Positions 1 to 12,700 of a stretch of 64,000 nt of DNA are shown one piece after another (within the stretch, counting starts at the first letter, position 1; each line of letters starts with the position of its first letter). The notes under the pieces are model-generated. The model did no database searches. It saw only the letters and a program-made list of their open reading frames with translations, and was not told where the DNA came from. A program made the translations under genes and the position numbers. The DNA lies in the NCBI RefSeq assembly GCF_031877795.1, contig NC_133933.1, positions 21,852,029 through 21,916,028 of the forward strand, given 5' to 3'. Origin of the DNA: Strix aluco (lineage: Eukaryota; Chordata; Aves; Strigiformes; Strigidae).

Positions 1-760
1 AGTGCCAGTGGGGCAGCAGTGGGAGGGGGGGGACACTCCCCTGGCCCCTTTGATAGGGGAGCCAGGAAGGACGGGTCCCTGCAGGACTCACGGACAGAGC
101 CCCACGCAGAAAGCAGCATGGAGCGCCTGGAACAAGGACGGACCTTGGGGGGCTGGGGGGCGACATGGACACACATGACAACAAGGGCTGCAATGCCTTT
201 GTCTTGAGCAGTGTCCCCTCCGGTGGGGACAGAGCTCGGTGCAAAGCACTCCAAAGCCTCAAGCCAGTCGTGCCCTTCCTTGGGTCCCGCTGCGCTCAGC
301 TCCAGCACCCGGCTTTGCCTCAACGCCACAGCAATATAACTCCAAATCACCCCAATGATGTTGAGGGAGGGAGCTGGTGGCCAGTCAGGGACTCTTCTCC
401 CCTTGTCTGGCTGCACCTTGGGCAGCCACAGGACCAGGAAAGGAGGAAAAATGGAAGGGGGGAAACCCCGCCCTGTATCTTTCCTTTGGGAAGCAGCGTT
501 GCTGTCCCGCCATGCTGGTGGGAGCTTTCCAGCTCTGTCCTGCAGAAGGTGCAGGGTGAGGTCCCCGTCGGAGCAGTTCCCCAGCGCTGGGGGTCAGCGG
601 GGCTGAGCCCCTTCCTAAGGGCAGTCCTAGTGCTGGCGGGTGGTGGCCTGCTTGGTGGGGTGCAGCCACCTGGGGCTGGTAGGCAGCCGGGGGCGAGTCT
701 GCCATAGTTGCCTCCCCAGAAGGCAACCTCACCATCAGCTCCTGCTCTTCCTGGCTGCAG
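1..760. other. GC-rich flank, no exon identified
   Basis: I see no supported gene in this GC-rich stretch. The long open frames on both strands lack splice context and look like GC-rich shadows. The 5' exons of the ARHGAP20-like gene, which should encode the start of its PH domain, were not found here and probably lie before the window. Confidence 0.5.
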
Positions 761-3700
761 ATGTGGCACCAGCTTCTGGCTGCAGCGCAGGGTGCGTCTC
801 AGCGAGCTGTGGGTGCTGTGCAGTGAGAAGGCAGCATGCGGGTGTGCACAAGAAGATACAGCGTTGGGCCTGGACTGCTGCAGGACCCTCGTCCTTGTCT
901 GGCCCATCAGCTTCCGTGAGGTCACTTTCTGGTGAGTGACAGTGACGTGCACCCAGGCATTGGGCTGTCTGGGCCAGTGCTCTCCCTCAGAGCCCAGCTG
1001 GCTCCTCAGGCTCACGTCACGGGGTGGGGTGGGAAGCAGAGGCACCGCTTTGCTTGTGCAGCGTTTTGCAACTTGGCTTATTTTCTGAGCTGGCCCTCTA
1101 CCCTCTGGAAACAGCCCTTGCACAAGCTGTGCACTGTCAAAGGAGTGAGGCAAAGCGTGGGCTGAGGGGGCGGCTGTGTGTAGACAGTTGATCCCGTTTG
1201 GTCCCAGGAAGCCCCAAGTGCAGTTCTGGCAGAGCTGGGCTGTCGCTCCCTGCTCTGGAGAAGCCCCGTGTCTGCGACAGTGCTCCTCAGCCCAGGGGGA
1301 TCCCAAAGGCTGTAGAGCTGCAGGATCAAAAGGGGCTCCTGGAGAGATGCAGCTCGGTGATGAGCAGAGCCTCCTTGGCTTTGACCTTCTCTGTTCTCCA
1401 TCTGTCCAGGGAGAGCAGAAAGACTTGCTTTTTCCTACTCCCCCTGCTCAGCCCCTGTCAGTCTCTGAGCTCCTGGGTGCAGTGGGAGCCTCTTTTTGGG
1501 AAGGCCCAAGAACAAGGGGAGAGCTGCTTTTTGGACAGGTCCTCCTGGTGTCAGAGTGGCCTGAGGTCCTGGTCTTTGCCTCCAGCCCCTCTTCCAGCTG
1601 ATCAGGGGGGGACAGCCCTGCTGTCTGTGTACTCCAGCTGCTGGGACTGGAGCACAGCTACAGAAAGGGGCCCTTGGGAGTGGGAGGAAGCAGAGGCATC
1701 AGCCTGATGCCTTCTGCTTCTGCTAGAAAACCGCTTTCCATGTTGAGAAGCGAACCTGACCCCAGAGGTCTGGGTTTTAGCACTGCGGGGTGGGGAAGCA
1801 GCCCAACACCTAGTTGGTGGCAGCGGGGTGTGATACTGGTTCTCCTTTCTTCTGCAGCTCGCAAGAGAGGAGAGAGCTCTGGCTGGACGCCATCCTCAGG
1901 TAAGCCCCGCTGCAGTAGCAAACCTCTGGCGCCAGTGTGGCAGTTGGTGAGATGCTCCAGCTCAGCTGAAAGGCAGCTCGAGAGCTGGGGGAGAGGTACC
2001 CACACTGCTGGGGCAGCTGCGGGGCAGCCTTGCGTTGGTAAAGTAACACCAAGCCGATCTGGCTGTCACCACTTGCTCCTTTTGTGCCTGGACTTCTTCT
2101 GATGTAAATGGTGCTGGGCGGGCTGGCGGGGGAGAGAGCAAAGTCGGGTTCAGTGATACAGAGCTCTTTCTTTGTCTATTCCCTGTGCACAGGCAAAGGA
2201 GCAGAGCTCAGGAAATGCAAGCGAGCACATTGCCCTCGATTCATCTTCTTGTGAACATCTTGGGCCTCGGTGGATCTGTAAGTGTCTTTGTTGTTCCAGC
2301 TGGGTCAAGGGAGTGACTCTGCTTTCTAGCATGGACCATCAGAGGAGTTTCTCCCACTTGGCCTTTGTTCTCTTTTCTAGCCAGTGACGTTAACTGCCCA
2401 GAGCATCAAGGCTTTGGTTCAGTGCCAGGCAAAAGTAAGCAGTGGCTACATTTCTCCTCCTTGGCATTGTGTATGGGGTGGGAGAGGCCTTAGGAGAGGA
2501 AGGTCAGCCTTTCTGGCATGGGAAGCCATCAAGACACAGGCCTCTTTCTCCCTGGAGGAGTTGGGGTGGAAATTGCCAGTGCCGGTGGAGAGCACAGATG
2601 GGCAGCCTGTGTTCCCTGTGCTCCACTCTGGTGCCCTGTGCCTGGCTGTGGCTTTTCTGGACCACACGGCAGCCAGGAAGGGTGCTGGGGCAGTGCCCTG
2701 TGGGGCAGGTCCCGAGGAGGTGGGTGCAGCACAAGCCTTTGGAGCAAACACCCCCATGGGGCACAGAGCCCACGACTCCCTCCTCGGGGTCAGGGCCCTG
2801 AACTGCAAGTCTGTGGGGTGAGAGGTGATCATCTTCATTTACCTTTGGGCGGAAGGAGTACCACTTACATATAGAAAGTAATCTGGGATGGATTTTTTTT
2901 TTTCCTCCCACCTGCCAGAGTATCCCACATCACTGTTCTCAGAGTCCAAGGCATGGAGAAATCCACAGGAGAGCCCTGGCCGAGCAGCAAGTGCAGGAGC
3001 AGCTGGAGCCAAAAGTGCCTGAGCCTGAGGATGGCAGAGCACACGCTGATGTGCAGACAGGTAGGATGCTGTAAAGGTCTTAATTTCATGTTCAACTCAA
3101 AGCCCATTGGTCCAGATACACCTGGAAGAGGCAGTTCATGGTGCAGTTGGGAGCATCACCTTGGGTGGTGGTTCTGTGGCCATTGCCCTTATAACATCCT
3201 GGAATTCACTGCTTTGAACGTTAACAAACAGGGTGAATTAGGTTGACCTTTTCCAGAGGTTAACTGACGTTTCTTCAGGTTTCAGCGCATATCCTGGCAC
3301 ACAAGCCAGGGCTTCTTTCTTTGGCCTTTCCAGATGCTCATCAGATGTGGCCTGAGGTTTTTGAACGGTGCCACTGCTGGGCCCTGCTGAGCCTGCTGCC
3401 CTGCTGCCCAGTGGCACTGAGGCTCTTCTCCGTTAGCATAGCATTTCACCCAGAACGAGGTGGTCTGCGGTGGAAGTTTTGTTCTCTTACCGCCTGACTA
3501 ATGCAGATTGTGTTGTGTTCTCTGTAGCCCTTCTTTTCTGAGCAAGGTCTCTTAGCTCTCCTGTAGGAGACAGGTACAATTCAGACCAAGTGTCCACATT
3601 TCAGATGTGCTGTTACCTCCAGGGCTCTTCTGGCAGAGGTAGGAAGAGAACGTGCGTGCTCTTCACGGTGAGACCCGGTGCTCTGGGCTGCGACGTCTGA

Positions 3701-6700
3701 CATCTGCTGAGTGACACCTGCTGCCAGGAGTCCTTCCCAAGGAGGGCAGCAGGGCTTGCAGAGCACAGAGGGCATCAGAGGGTCGACAATCACAACCATG
3801 TCCCTCTTCAGTTGGGGTGTAGGTTTTTGCCATCTTGCTTCACAGGAGTCATTCTGCGGCACAGTCTTGGGATGTAGTTTGTCCTACTGAATCAACAGGC
3901 AGAGTCATGACTTTTAAAGCTCAGCAGACCCCAACACGTGTCATTCTTTATGCCTTTGCTTTCCAGAGTTGTGTTTGGATGAGCCTGGGGACCATGGAAT
4001 AAAGGTGGAGATGGTATGTCAGGCAGACGTGCACCTTGAGTGACCACCCTCTTTGCTCTGCAGCCTGGCAGAGGGAGGAGGAGCCATGGCCAGGCAAGCT
4101 GAAGAGAGGTATGAGGCAAAACCAGGCTCACAAACCCTAGCAAAACAACCCATATGTATCTGCAGTTTCTGGGGCAAAACCGAGGCAGCAGACTGCTTTC
4201 TTTGAAGTAGTTGTGCTCTGGGACTTTGCCTTGTTAGATGACTCATCAAGAGGACAAGCCTGAGAGCAAGCTTTTTCTGTACCTCGTACAGTTGTAAGTC
4301 AAGCAGTTAGCTTAGGTGTGTTCATGATGGTAATGCCCTAAACAAATACTTGCAAGGCTCCGAAATTCAAAAAATCATCCTCCTACCTTATAACCTAAGT
4401 AGCAGCGCAATGCACCCTTGATTTCCAAGTAGTCAATGGATGATATGAGTAATTCCCCATCAACAGTAAGCTGGAAAGGTAAACCTATATTATTCATTGT
4501 AACTCAACCTTATACATTTGTTTTTTCATTCTTGCCTAATAAGGATATAACAGGAGATCCTGTTTGTTATAACAAACAGGGTAGAAAATAGGAATGCTGG
4601 AAAGTGCAGAAAATCCTGGAGCATCTTCTGCTTGTCCCACAGCTAACTGTCATCTTTATTTGCAATCCCAGTAAAGCCACGTGTCTGGAGATCAGGGCAT
4701 GCTGAGGCAGCTTAGTCTGGCCAGTCACAAGACACTTGCCTTTCAGATTTACCAAAAAAGAAAACCAGTACATCGAGGAGGAAGTTCCCCTCCAGCCTGT
4801 GGGGGTTTGCTACTGCACAGGTTGAATGCACGCCTGCTTTCCAGCACTTTCTCCTGTGAATGCTTTTTGCAGAAGTAGAGGCTGGAGGGACCAGATGTTG
4901 CAAATACCGATGTCCTCAGTCGTTGTGTTGTCTGCTGAGTCGTTCTTCCAGATCAGAGAAGTGGCAGCTAAAGCCTGAATGTTTGACAGGTGGCATTCTC
5001 TTGGCAGGAACCGTGTGAAGGCCGGCAGACGCCACCGCTGCAGGCACAGGAGGAGCCCTCCTCAAAGACGGCAGCTTGGGCATTTACTGAGCAGGTCTTG
5101 GCTGAGCTTTTTGACTCGTCCTTGCACATCGTTTGTGAGAGCAACTCTTCTAATGACCCCACCGAGAGAGGTTTGTGTTATTTTTTCTTTTTCATATGTG
5201 AATGTAGCAATGTAACAGGCAGAATAGCCATAAAACAGACTTGACAGTCCCGTTCCGTAGTATTATGTGCTAAAAGGAAACTTTTTTTATTCCTTTACAA
5301 TTGTAGCTAGGAGAAGGGAGAAATGCACATCCAGTCCCTGTTCCAATAAATAAACCACAATGAAGCAAATAAAACGGAAACCAGCATCTGGAAGAGCAAC
5401 TAGATAGATGCTGCCCAACTTTGCCCAAAACTTTGGGTTGTAGAGCTTAGTTTTCTCAGGTGTGTTGGCTGCAGGGGTTGGGTAGGGGGCCTCCTGATGG
5501 AGGTGGGAGCTGTGGGAAATTCAGGCCTGTTGGGATCCCACCATGTAGCAGCAGGTAGTGACGACAGGCAGGCGTCCTAAATGGGGTGGGTTTACGGAGG
5601 AGCTGGAGAGGGCCATGATAAGCTGAGAGGCTGGGAACCCCGTTTCTTCATCTGGTTCTTACTACTGGATGCTGTGCCTGTCCCAAGTGGTGTGATGGGG
5701 AGATGATGTGCAGCCTCCTCCCAGTTCAAAGCTAAATGTGGCCCTGCAAATCCCAGGTGGATCCCTTCCCCAGTGAAGCAGACGGCAGAAGAGAGCTTTC
5801 CTTGGGCTGCTTTTGTGTGGACCCTAATGTCCTTGGGGTAGTGTGAAACACTCACCCCAGACTTTAGAGAGGAGCCAGGCACCGAGCTGTTCAGCACTTT
5901 TAAAGCCAGCCTGCTTCTAGGCATGCCCAGGAACAAGCGTTTCCCACAGCTGAGATCCTTTGTGGATTGAGACAGGGATTTCCCAAGTGAGGTGGCAGAC
6001 AGGGAGAGTGCTAGTTCCAAAATTCTCCCTTTGGAGCTGGGGACCTGGCATCCTTTTGTAAATCCAGCCTCCCGCTACTGCAAGGCGTACGTCGCTTCCC
6101 CAAGGCACTTGAAATATATTGCCATCCATTTCCCTTCAAGCAGAACAAATAGTAGTGCCAGGTATAGGAAAAATCTTCTGAGGTGACACTACGTGCTTCC
6201 TTAGAAAAGATAAGTATCTGTTCTAAGTAAGATAAGTCCGTAGGTGGATTTACACATCTGTTTTATAAAGCTGTCATATGCAAGTTGAGTATCATGTTAT
6301 ATGACTATCTGTATTTCTTGAACCTCCAGTTTCAATGATCCTGATGGGGTTGGTGTAGCAGAGTAGCATCCTTCCGTCTCTGATCGAAAGAGCCTTTTTG
6401 TTTGAAGAGGAAGATAAGTCACCCAGACTGTTCCCTTCTATTCTGAATATGTGTTCCCCCTGACAAAGGTCATTTCAGGCTGAGGAGAGACAATTGGTGG
6501 GAGCCAGTTGTAAGGTGGTGTTGGAACAGCTCCAACTGCGAGTGGAAGCACAGAAAAATATTTAGGTTGAGCTGTTTTCTGTATGAAGAATCTCCTCAAG
6601 GTCTGTAAGGCAGTAAACAAAAGTACTTGTAATGCTCTTTGTTCCAGCATCCACTTGTGGCTGCTCTACAAATCCATGAATTGAAATCAAATAAGAAACA

Positions 6701-9700
6701 CACAAGCTCAGCTGATTGTGATATGCAGAATCTATATGACGGCTCTCAGCCTAGTCACATTCCATATTTATTTTGAGATCTGCAGTGCCTATAATTTGCA
6801 TTAATGCAGTTCCCATTACTACCGAAACGATAGTATTTAGATGAGATCAGAAAACTGCTTCATGAGCTAAATTTTGACTATTTGATAACAACCCTTCTTC
6901 TAAAGTGAGAAGAGTAAGCAAGCTAGATGAGCGAAAATCAGGATGAAGAATTAGTTTGGATCAGACAACCAGCAATATGAATTGAGGGGAAAGAGTAAAA
7001 TCAAGTTTAGATCTAAAGGCAGGGAAGCAGGATCCACACTGCAGTTCTTCCCCAAAGTCTTCTGTCTGGTATTGAGCTGGAACTCTCTTCACCCAGCAGG
7101 TTCGAACAACTGATGGAGACTCACACTGGAAGTTTTGCTCCACGTCTCCTCTGACTGCATCTTTGCCAGCTGCCCGAGTTACGAGCTGTTACTGTGCCGT
7201 GCAATCAGCTGAGCCGTGATTAACAGCTCTGTCTGATGAGGGAGCACAGGCATGCAGTCGGGTGGACGTCCACCCACGAGTGGGGAGCAATTGCTTCACT
7301 GGACAGCGCAGTGGGACGGGGAGGGGCTGCCTGTTGGTACCCTTAGGGTTGGTGATGCCAGGACATTGCTGTGCTCGGCTTCTCACCGGCATTCTGGGAG
7401 CAGAGCTCCCACCTCTGAGCTTGATGACTGAAGCGCATCAAAAATAAGAGGGGTTGGTTAGGTACTGCAATCCGAGATCCACAGCAGAGAGCGGGCCAGG
7501 CAGCAACACACCCCCACCTGTCCCCAGGAGATGCCAGAGGAGTGCCTGTCTCCCAGACTTGGCCACCTATTGTAGTCCAGAGCGTGCCCACGTGCGTGTC
7601 TCGGCTTCACTCTGAACTGGAGCCAGACCTTCTCTGTGAGTGCAGGCAACCAGCGCGTTTCATTCCTTTGAAATATGGCCTGTGCTAGTGCTACCCCCCT
7701 GTTTTGTGTGGCAGCTGAGCAGTTAGAGCTCAGGGAAAAGATCTGAGTTCAGTGCCCTCCTTGGACCAAAGGAGTTCAAACCTCTCCTAAGAGTTCCTGA
7801 CCCACTGCGACCTGCGGAGCATCCTCAGCTTCCTCCACTGACTTTAGACCTCATGGTAGTGGTGAGTATGAGACATGGGCAGAGGGAGAGCATGTGGGAG
7901 CCACTTCTGCCACCCAAAGAACAGAGCAGTCCATGTAGAGGAGAGTGCTGGGTCCTGTTCCTTGCTTGCAGGATTATATTCACCTTCACCCAGTTACTGT
8001 TTGATGCAAAATATATAGAAAGTCTAAGGCTTCATGTCTCATGTATAGTCATAGTAAATAAGAAGTCAAAGGTCAAGGACCGGAGTCCAAAACCAGCTGT
8101 GGGCATGACACTGTGGATCGAGCATGTTTCCTACTGGGAGACTTTGCCCTCAAATTGGGTCTTTTTTAGGGGTGTTAGCTGAAGAAAAGCCTGAAATGCT
8201 AAAGCAAGACTCCATCACTTCTTTGCAGTTTCTTACGTTTGTCAGTGCATGTGAGCAGTGTGGTTTTCTTTCCTAGATGGTGTACAAAAACAATCTTTCA
8301 GGAACAACCCCATATTAAACAGAAAAGAAGCAGCTTTAGTGATTCCTGGAAATATACTGCTTATGCTGGTAAAGATTGGAACTAGAGATGTAGCTGTGAG
8401 TTAAAGGTTTTAAGAGGAATTAAGATAAATCTCTTACAAGATACAGGTCCTTTCAATAGTGGGCATTACAACTGAATTCTCTCTACTTTTCCAGTTGCTT
8501 CTAATGGCTTTGCTGGAACTTTTTACACAGTCAGGTGCTCTCTCTTCCCCTGGGGTCTCTAAATAAAGCCATCTACAGAGACAACGTGCCACTTATTCCT
8601 CTGGTTGCTGCACCAGAGTGGTGAACATACATGTTCATATTTTAGTCTCTTTGCTATATGACAGGATGCTTTTGAAGGCGAGGAAGCTCAGCAAATTAAG
8701 TGCTTTATGATTTTAGGACAAGCTGTCTGTGTCAGCACTGGTTTACTTACAGCTCTGTTTCACTGCATGACTATGCAAAACCTAGCATCAAGACTGACAT
8801 ATATGTATGTATATATACATAAAAAGGTCATGTTTATACAGTAAGAAGATGAGTAAGTTAAGTCCTGTGGTTTCTATTCCTTGGTGGTTATGAAACAGCA
8901 AGACCATACAGCAAGGTGTCCAACCATCTGTAATGGCGAGCAAGAGCAGACTGGGATGCCATACCCCAGGCGTGCATGTGTGGTTATTGTGTGGCTCTGT
9001 GTAAGGAGTGTACCCAGGAGAATATGTTGCGGTTGATATTTTATGGACAGATGCCATGTTGTTTGGCTTAGAGATGTTTATCAAATGGGAGAAAGTATTT
9101 TCTAAAGTCTCCTAGTAACATTGCTGTCAAGCTCTGCTACCTGCAGAGCTGGCTTGAGCATAACTAACACACTTGGAACCGATACTAGCAGTGACCCCTT
9201 TAATTTTGAAAATGTTCTTGGTGATGCTGTAATAGCCACATGCCTAATTTTCAGCATAAGTAGTCTCCTGTGCTGGGTGTTAAACTTGTGTGTAGCCGTT
9301 ATCAGAATTGGGGCCAGACAAGTTAAGTTGTATTTGCAGACACGGTACCTGCTCTCAGCTGCAGTTCACACTCTCAGAAAGCTCAGCCTTCAAGGTGGTT
9401 CCATTTTCAGGCTCTGCTAACTCTTACCGGCAGCCCTTCCCAGCGCTACACTCCAAGCCAGGCGGGTCAGGGAGAGGCTATTATTAAGCCTTGCTTCCTA
9501 AAAATGCTTTTGATAGTGATACCTGATTATGATGTGGTTTACTTAAGCTGAGACGAGCCTCGGCTAGGGGTCCTGTTCCCTGTGCCACAGCCAGGACTTG
9601 GCTTTAGAAAGCTGCCAGTGTCTTGCAAGGGCAGGAGTGTTTTGGGAACCTGAACACAGAATCACAGAATCATCTAGGTTGGAAAAGACCTAGAAGATCA

Positions 9701-12700
9701 TCCAGTCCAACCATTGACCTAACACCTACAGCTCCCAACTACAGCATATCTCTAAGCGCTAAGTCAACTTTACTCTTAAACACCTCCAGGGATGGGGACT
9801 CCACCACCTCCCTGGGCAGCCCATTCCAACGCCTGACTACCCGTTCTGTAAAGAAATGCTTCCTAATATCCAGTCTAAACCTTCCCTGGCGCAACTTGAG
9901 GCCATTCCCTCTTGTCCTATCACTTGTCACTTTGTTAAAGAGGCTCATCCCCAGCTCTCTGCAACCTCCTTTCAGGTAGCTGTAGAGGGCGATGAGGTCT
10001 CCCCTCAGCCTCCTCTTCTCCAGACTAAACAACCCCAGTTCCCTCAGCCGCTCCTCGTACGACCTGTGCTCCAGACCCTTCACCAGCTTTGTTGCCCTTC
10101 TTTGGACACACTCAAGTGATTCAATGTCCTTTTTGTAGTGAGGGGCCCAAAACTGAACGCAGTCATCGAGGTGCGGCCTCACCAGTGCCGAGTACAGGGG
10201 TAAGATCCCTTCCCTGTCCCTGCTGGCCACACTATTTCTGATACAAGCCAGGATGCCACTGGCCCTCTTGGCCACCTGGGCACACTGCTGGCTCATGTTC
10301 AGCCGGCTGTCAATCAACACCCCCAGGTCCCTCTCTGACTGGCAGCTCTCCAGCCACTCCTCCCCAAGCCTGTAGCGCTGCTGGGGGTTGTTGTGGCCGA
10401 AGTGCAGCACCCGGCATTTGACCTTATTAAAACTCATCCAGTTGGCCTTAGCCCATCGCTCCAGCCTGTCCAGGTCTCTCTGCAGAGCCTCCCTACCCTC
10501 GAGCAGATCAACACTCCCACCCAATTTGGTGTCATCTGCAAACTTACTGAGGGTGCACTCGATCCCCTCGTCTAGATCATCAATAAAGATGTTAAACAGG
10601 AGTGGCCCCAAAACCGAGCCTTGGGGGACACCACTCGTGACCGGCCGCCAATCGGATTTAGCTCCATTCACCACAACTCTTTGGGCCCGGCCATCCAGCC
10701 AGTTTTTTACCCACCGAAGTGTGTGCCCATCCAAGCTGCGAGTAGTCAGTTTTGCCAGGAGAATGCTGTAGGAAACGGTGTCAAAGGCCTTACTAAAGTC
10801 AAGGTAGACAACATCCACAGCCTTTCCCTCATCCAATAAGCGGGTCACCCTGTCGTAGAAGGAGATCAGGTTTGTCAGGCAGGACCTGCCTTTCATAAAC
10901 CCATGCTGACTAGGCCTGATCCCCTGGTTGTCCATTATATGACTCTTAATGGCACCCGAGAGGACCTGCTCCATGACCTTCCCTGGCACCGAGGTCAGAC
11001 TGACAGGTCTATAGTTACCTGGATCCTCCTTCCTGCCTTTCTTGTAGATGGGTGTCACATTTGCCACTCTCCAGTCCAATGGGACCTCCCCAGTTAGCCA
11101 TGACTTCAGGTAAATCACGGAAAGCGGCTTGGCGAGCACATCTGCCAACTCCCTCAGCACCCTTGGGTGTAACCCATCTGGTCCCACAGACTTGTGTGCA
11201 TCCAAGCGGTGTAGCAGGTCTCTGACCACCTCCTCTTCAACTGTGCTGACCTCAATCTGCTTCCCCTCCCCATCTCTCAGCTCATGAGGCTGGGTGTCCA
11301 GGGAACAGCCAGTTCCACTGCTGAAGACTGAAGCAAAGTAGGCGTTGAGTACCTCAGCCTTTTCCTCATCCTTAGTTACCATGTTTCCCTCTGCATCCAG
11401 TAGGGGAGGGAGATTTTCTCTAATCCTCCTCTTGCTGTTGACGAATTTATAGAAAGATCTTTTGTTATCCTTAACAGCTGCAGCCAAGTTGAGCTCTAGC
11501 TGCGCTTTGGCTCTCCTAATGTTCTCCCTGCATAACTTCACTACGACTGTATAGTCTTCATGAGAGACCTGGCCCCTCTTCCAAAGGTGATAGATTCTCC
11601 TTTTGTTCTTGAGATCCAGCCAAATGTCCCTGTTTAGCCAGGCCGGTCTCATTCCCCTCCTGCTTGTTTTTCGGCATGTGGGAACAGCCTGCTCCTGTGC
11701 CTTTAAGACTTTGCTCTTGAAGTATGTCCAGCCTTCCTGGACTCCCATATCCTTCAAGGCAGCCTCCCAGGCGATTTGGTTAACCAGTCTCTTGAACAGG
11801 TCGAAGTTAGCCCTCTGGAAGTCTAAGGTGGCAGTTTTACTAACCCCTCTCTTTGTTTCTCGAAGGATCAAAAATTCGATCATCTCATGATCACTGCACC
11901 CTAGACAGCCTCCAACTTTTACCTCCCCCACAAGCTCTTCCCTGTTCACAAGAAGCAGGTCCAGGAGGGCACCTTCCCTGGTCGGTTCACTCACCAGCTG
12001 TGTGAGGAAGTTATCCTCCATACATTCCAGGAACCTCCTGGATTGTTCCTTCTCCGCTGTGTTGTCATCCCAGCAGATACCCAGGAGGTTAAAGTCCCCC
12101 ACAAGAACAATGGCGAGTGACCGCGAGATTTCTCCCAACTGTTTGTAGAAAGCTTCACCCACCTCACTGCTTTGGGTGGGAGGTCTATAGCAGACTCCCA
12201 CAGCAAGATCTGCTTTATTGGCCCTTAACCTGATCCACACACTCTCAACCCCGTTATCACTATACTTGATTTCCGAGCTATCATAGCATTGTCTTACATA
12301 TAGGGCCACTCCACCACCTCTCCTTCCCTGCCTATCCCTCCTGAAGAGCTTGTAGCCATCAATTGCTGCACTCCAGTCGTGTGAGGCATGAAAGCTGTAC
12401 AACGTGTTTACCTGTTCAGGTCTTACTTGGAAAAGTAGATTTGGGACGAGCGTGACACCAAGACAGCATTTGGTATCTTAGTCTCTTAGACGGGAGAGTT
12501 TTGTTTATCAGGAAAAGTCTGTTGCAGCTTCAGACATTGTGTCCCATGGCCATTTTGTTTCCCTGAGGAGAGAGTCACTGACATCTGCATCTGTAGATAT
12601 GACAAGAATGCTCTGTGAAACAAAGCAGCTTTGCTGCTCTCCCTCCCTTCCCTTGCAAACTTGCACGCTGCTCTGATTTGGTTACAGCTGTGGTGACTCA

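Noticed and set aside
347-1306. 319-codon open frame on the minus strand
   Set aside because: It overlaps the supported + strand PH-domain exon (761-931), lies in GC-rich DNA and shows no domain or splice signals.
8278-8370. Extra exon of the ARHGAP20-like gene
   Set aside because: The acceptor and an open frame fit the upstream phase, but the donor phase does not fit the exon at 14146, and there is no family similarity.
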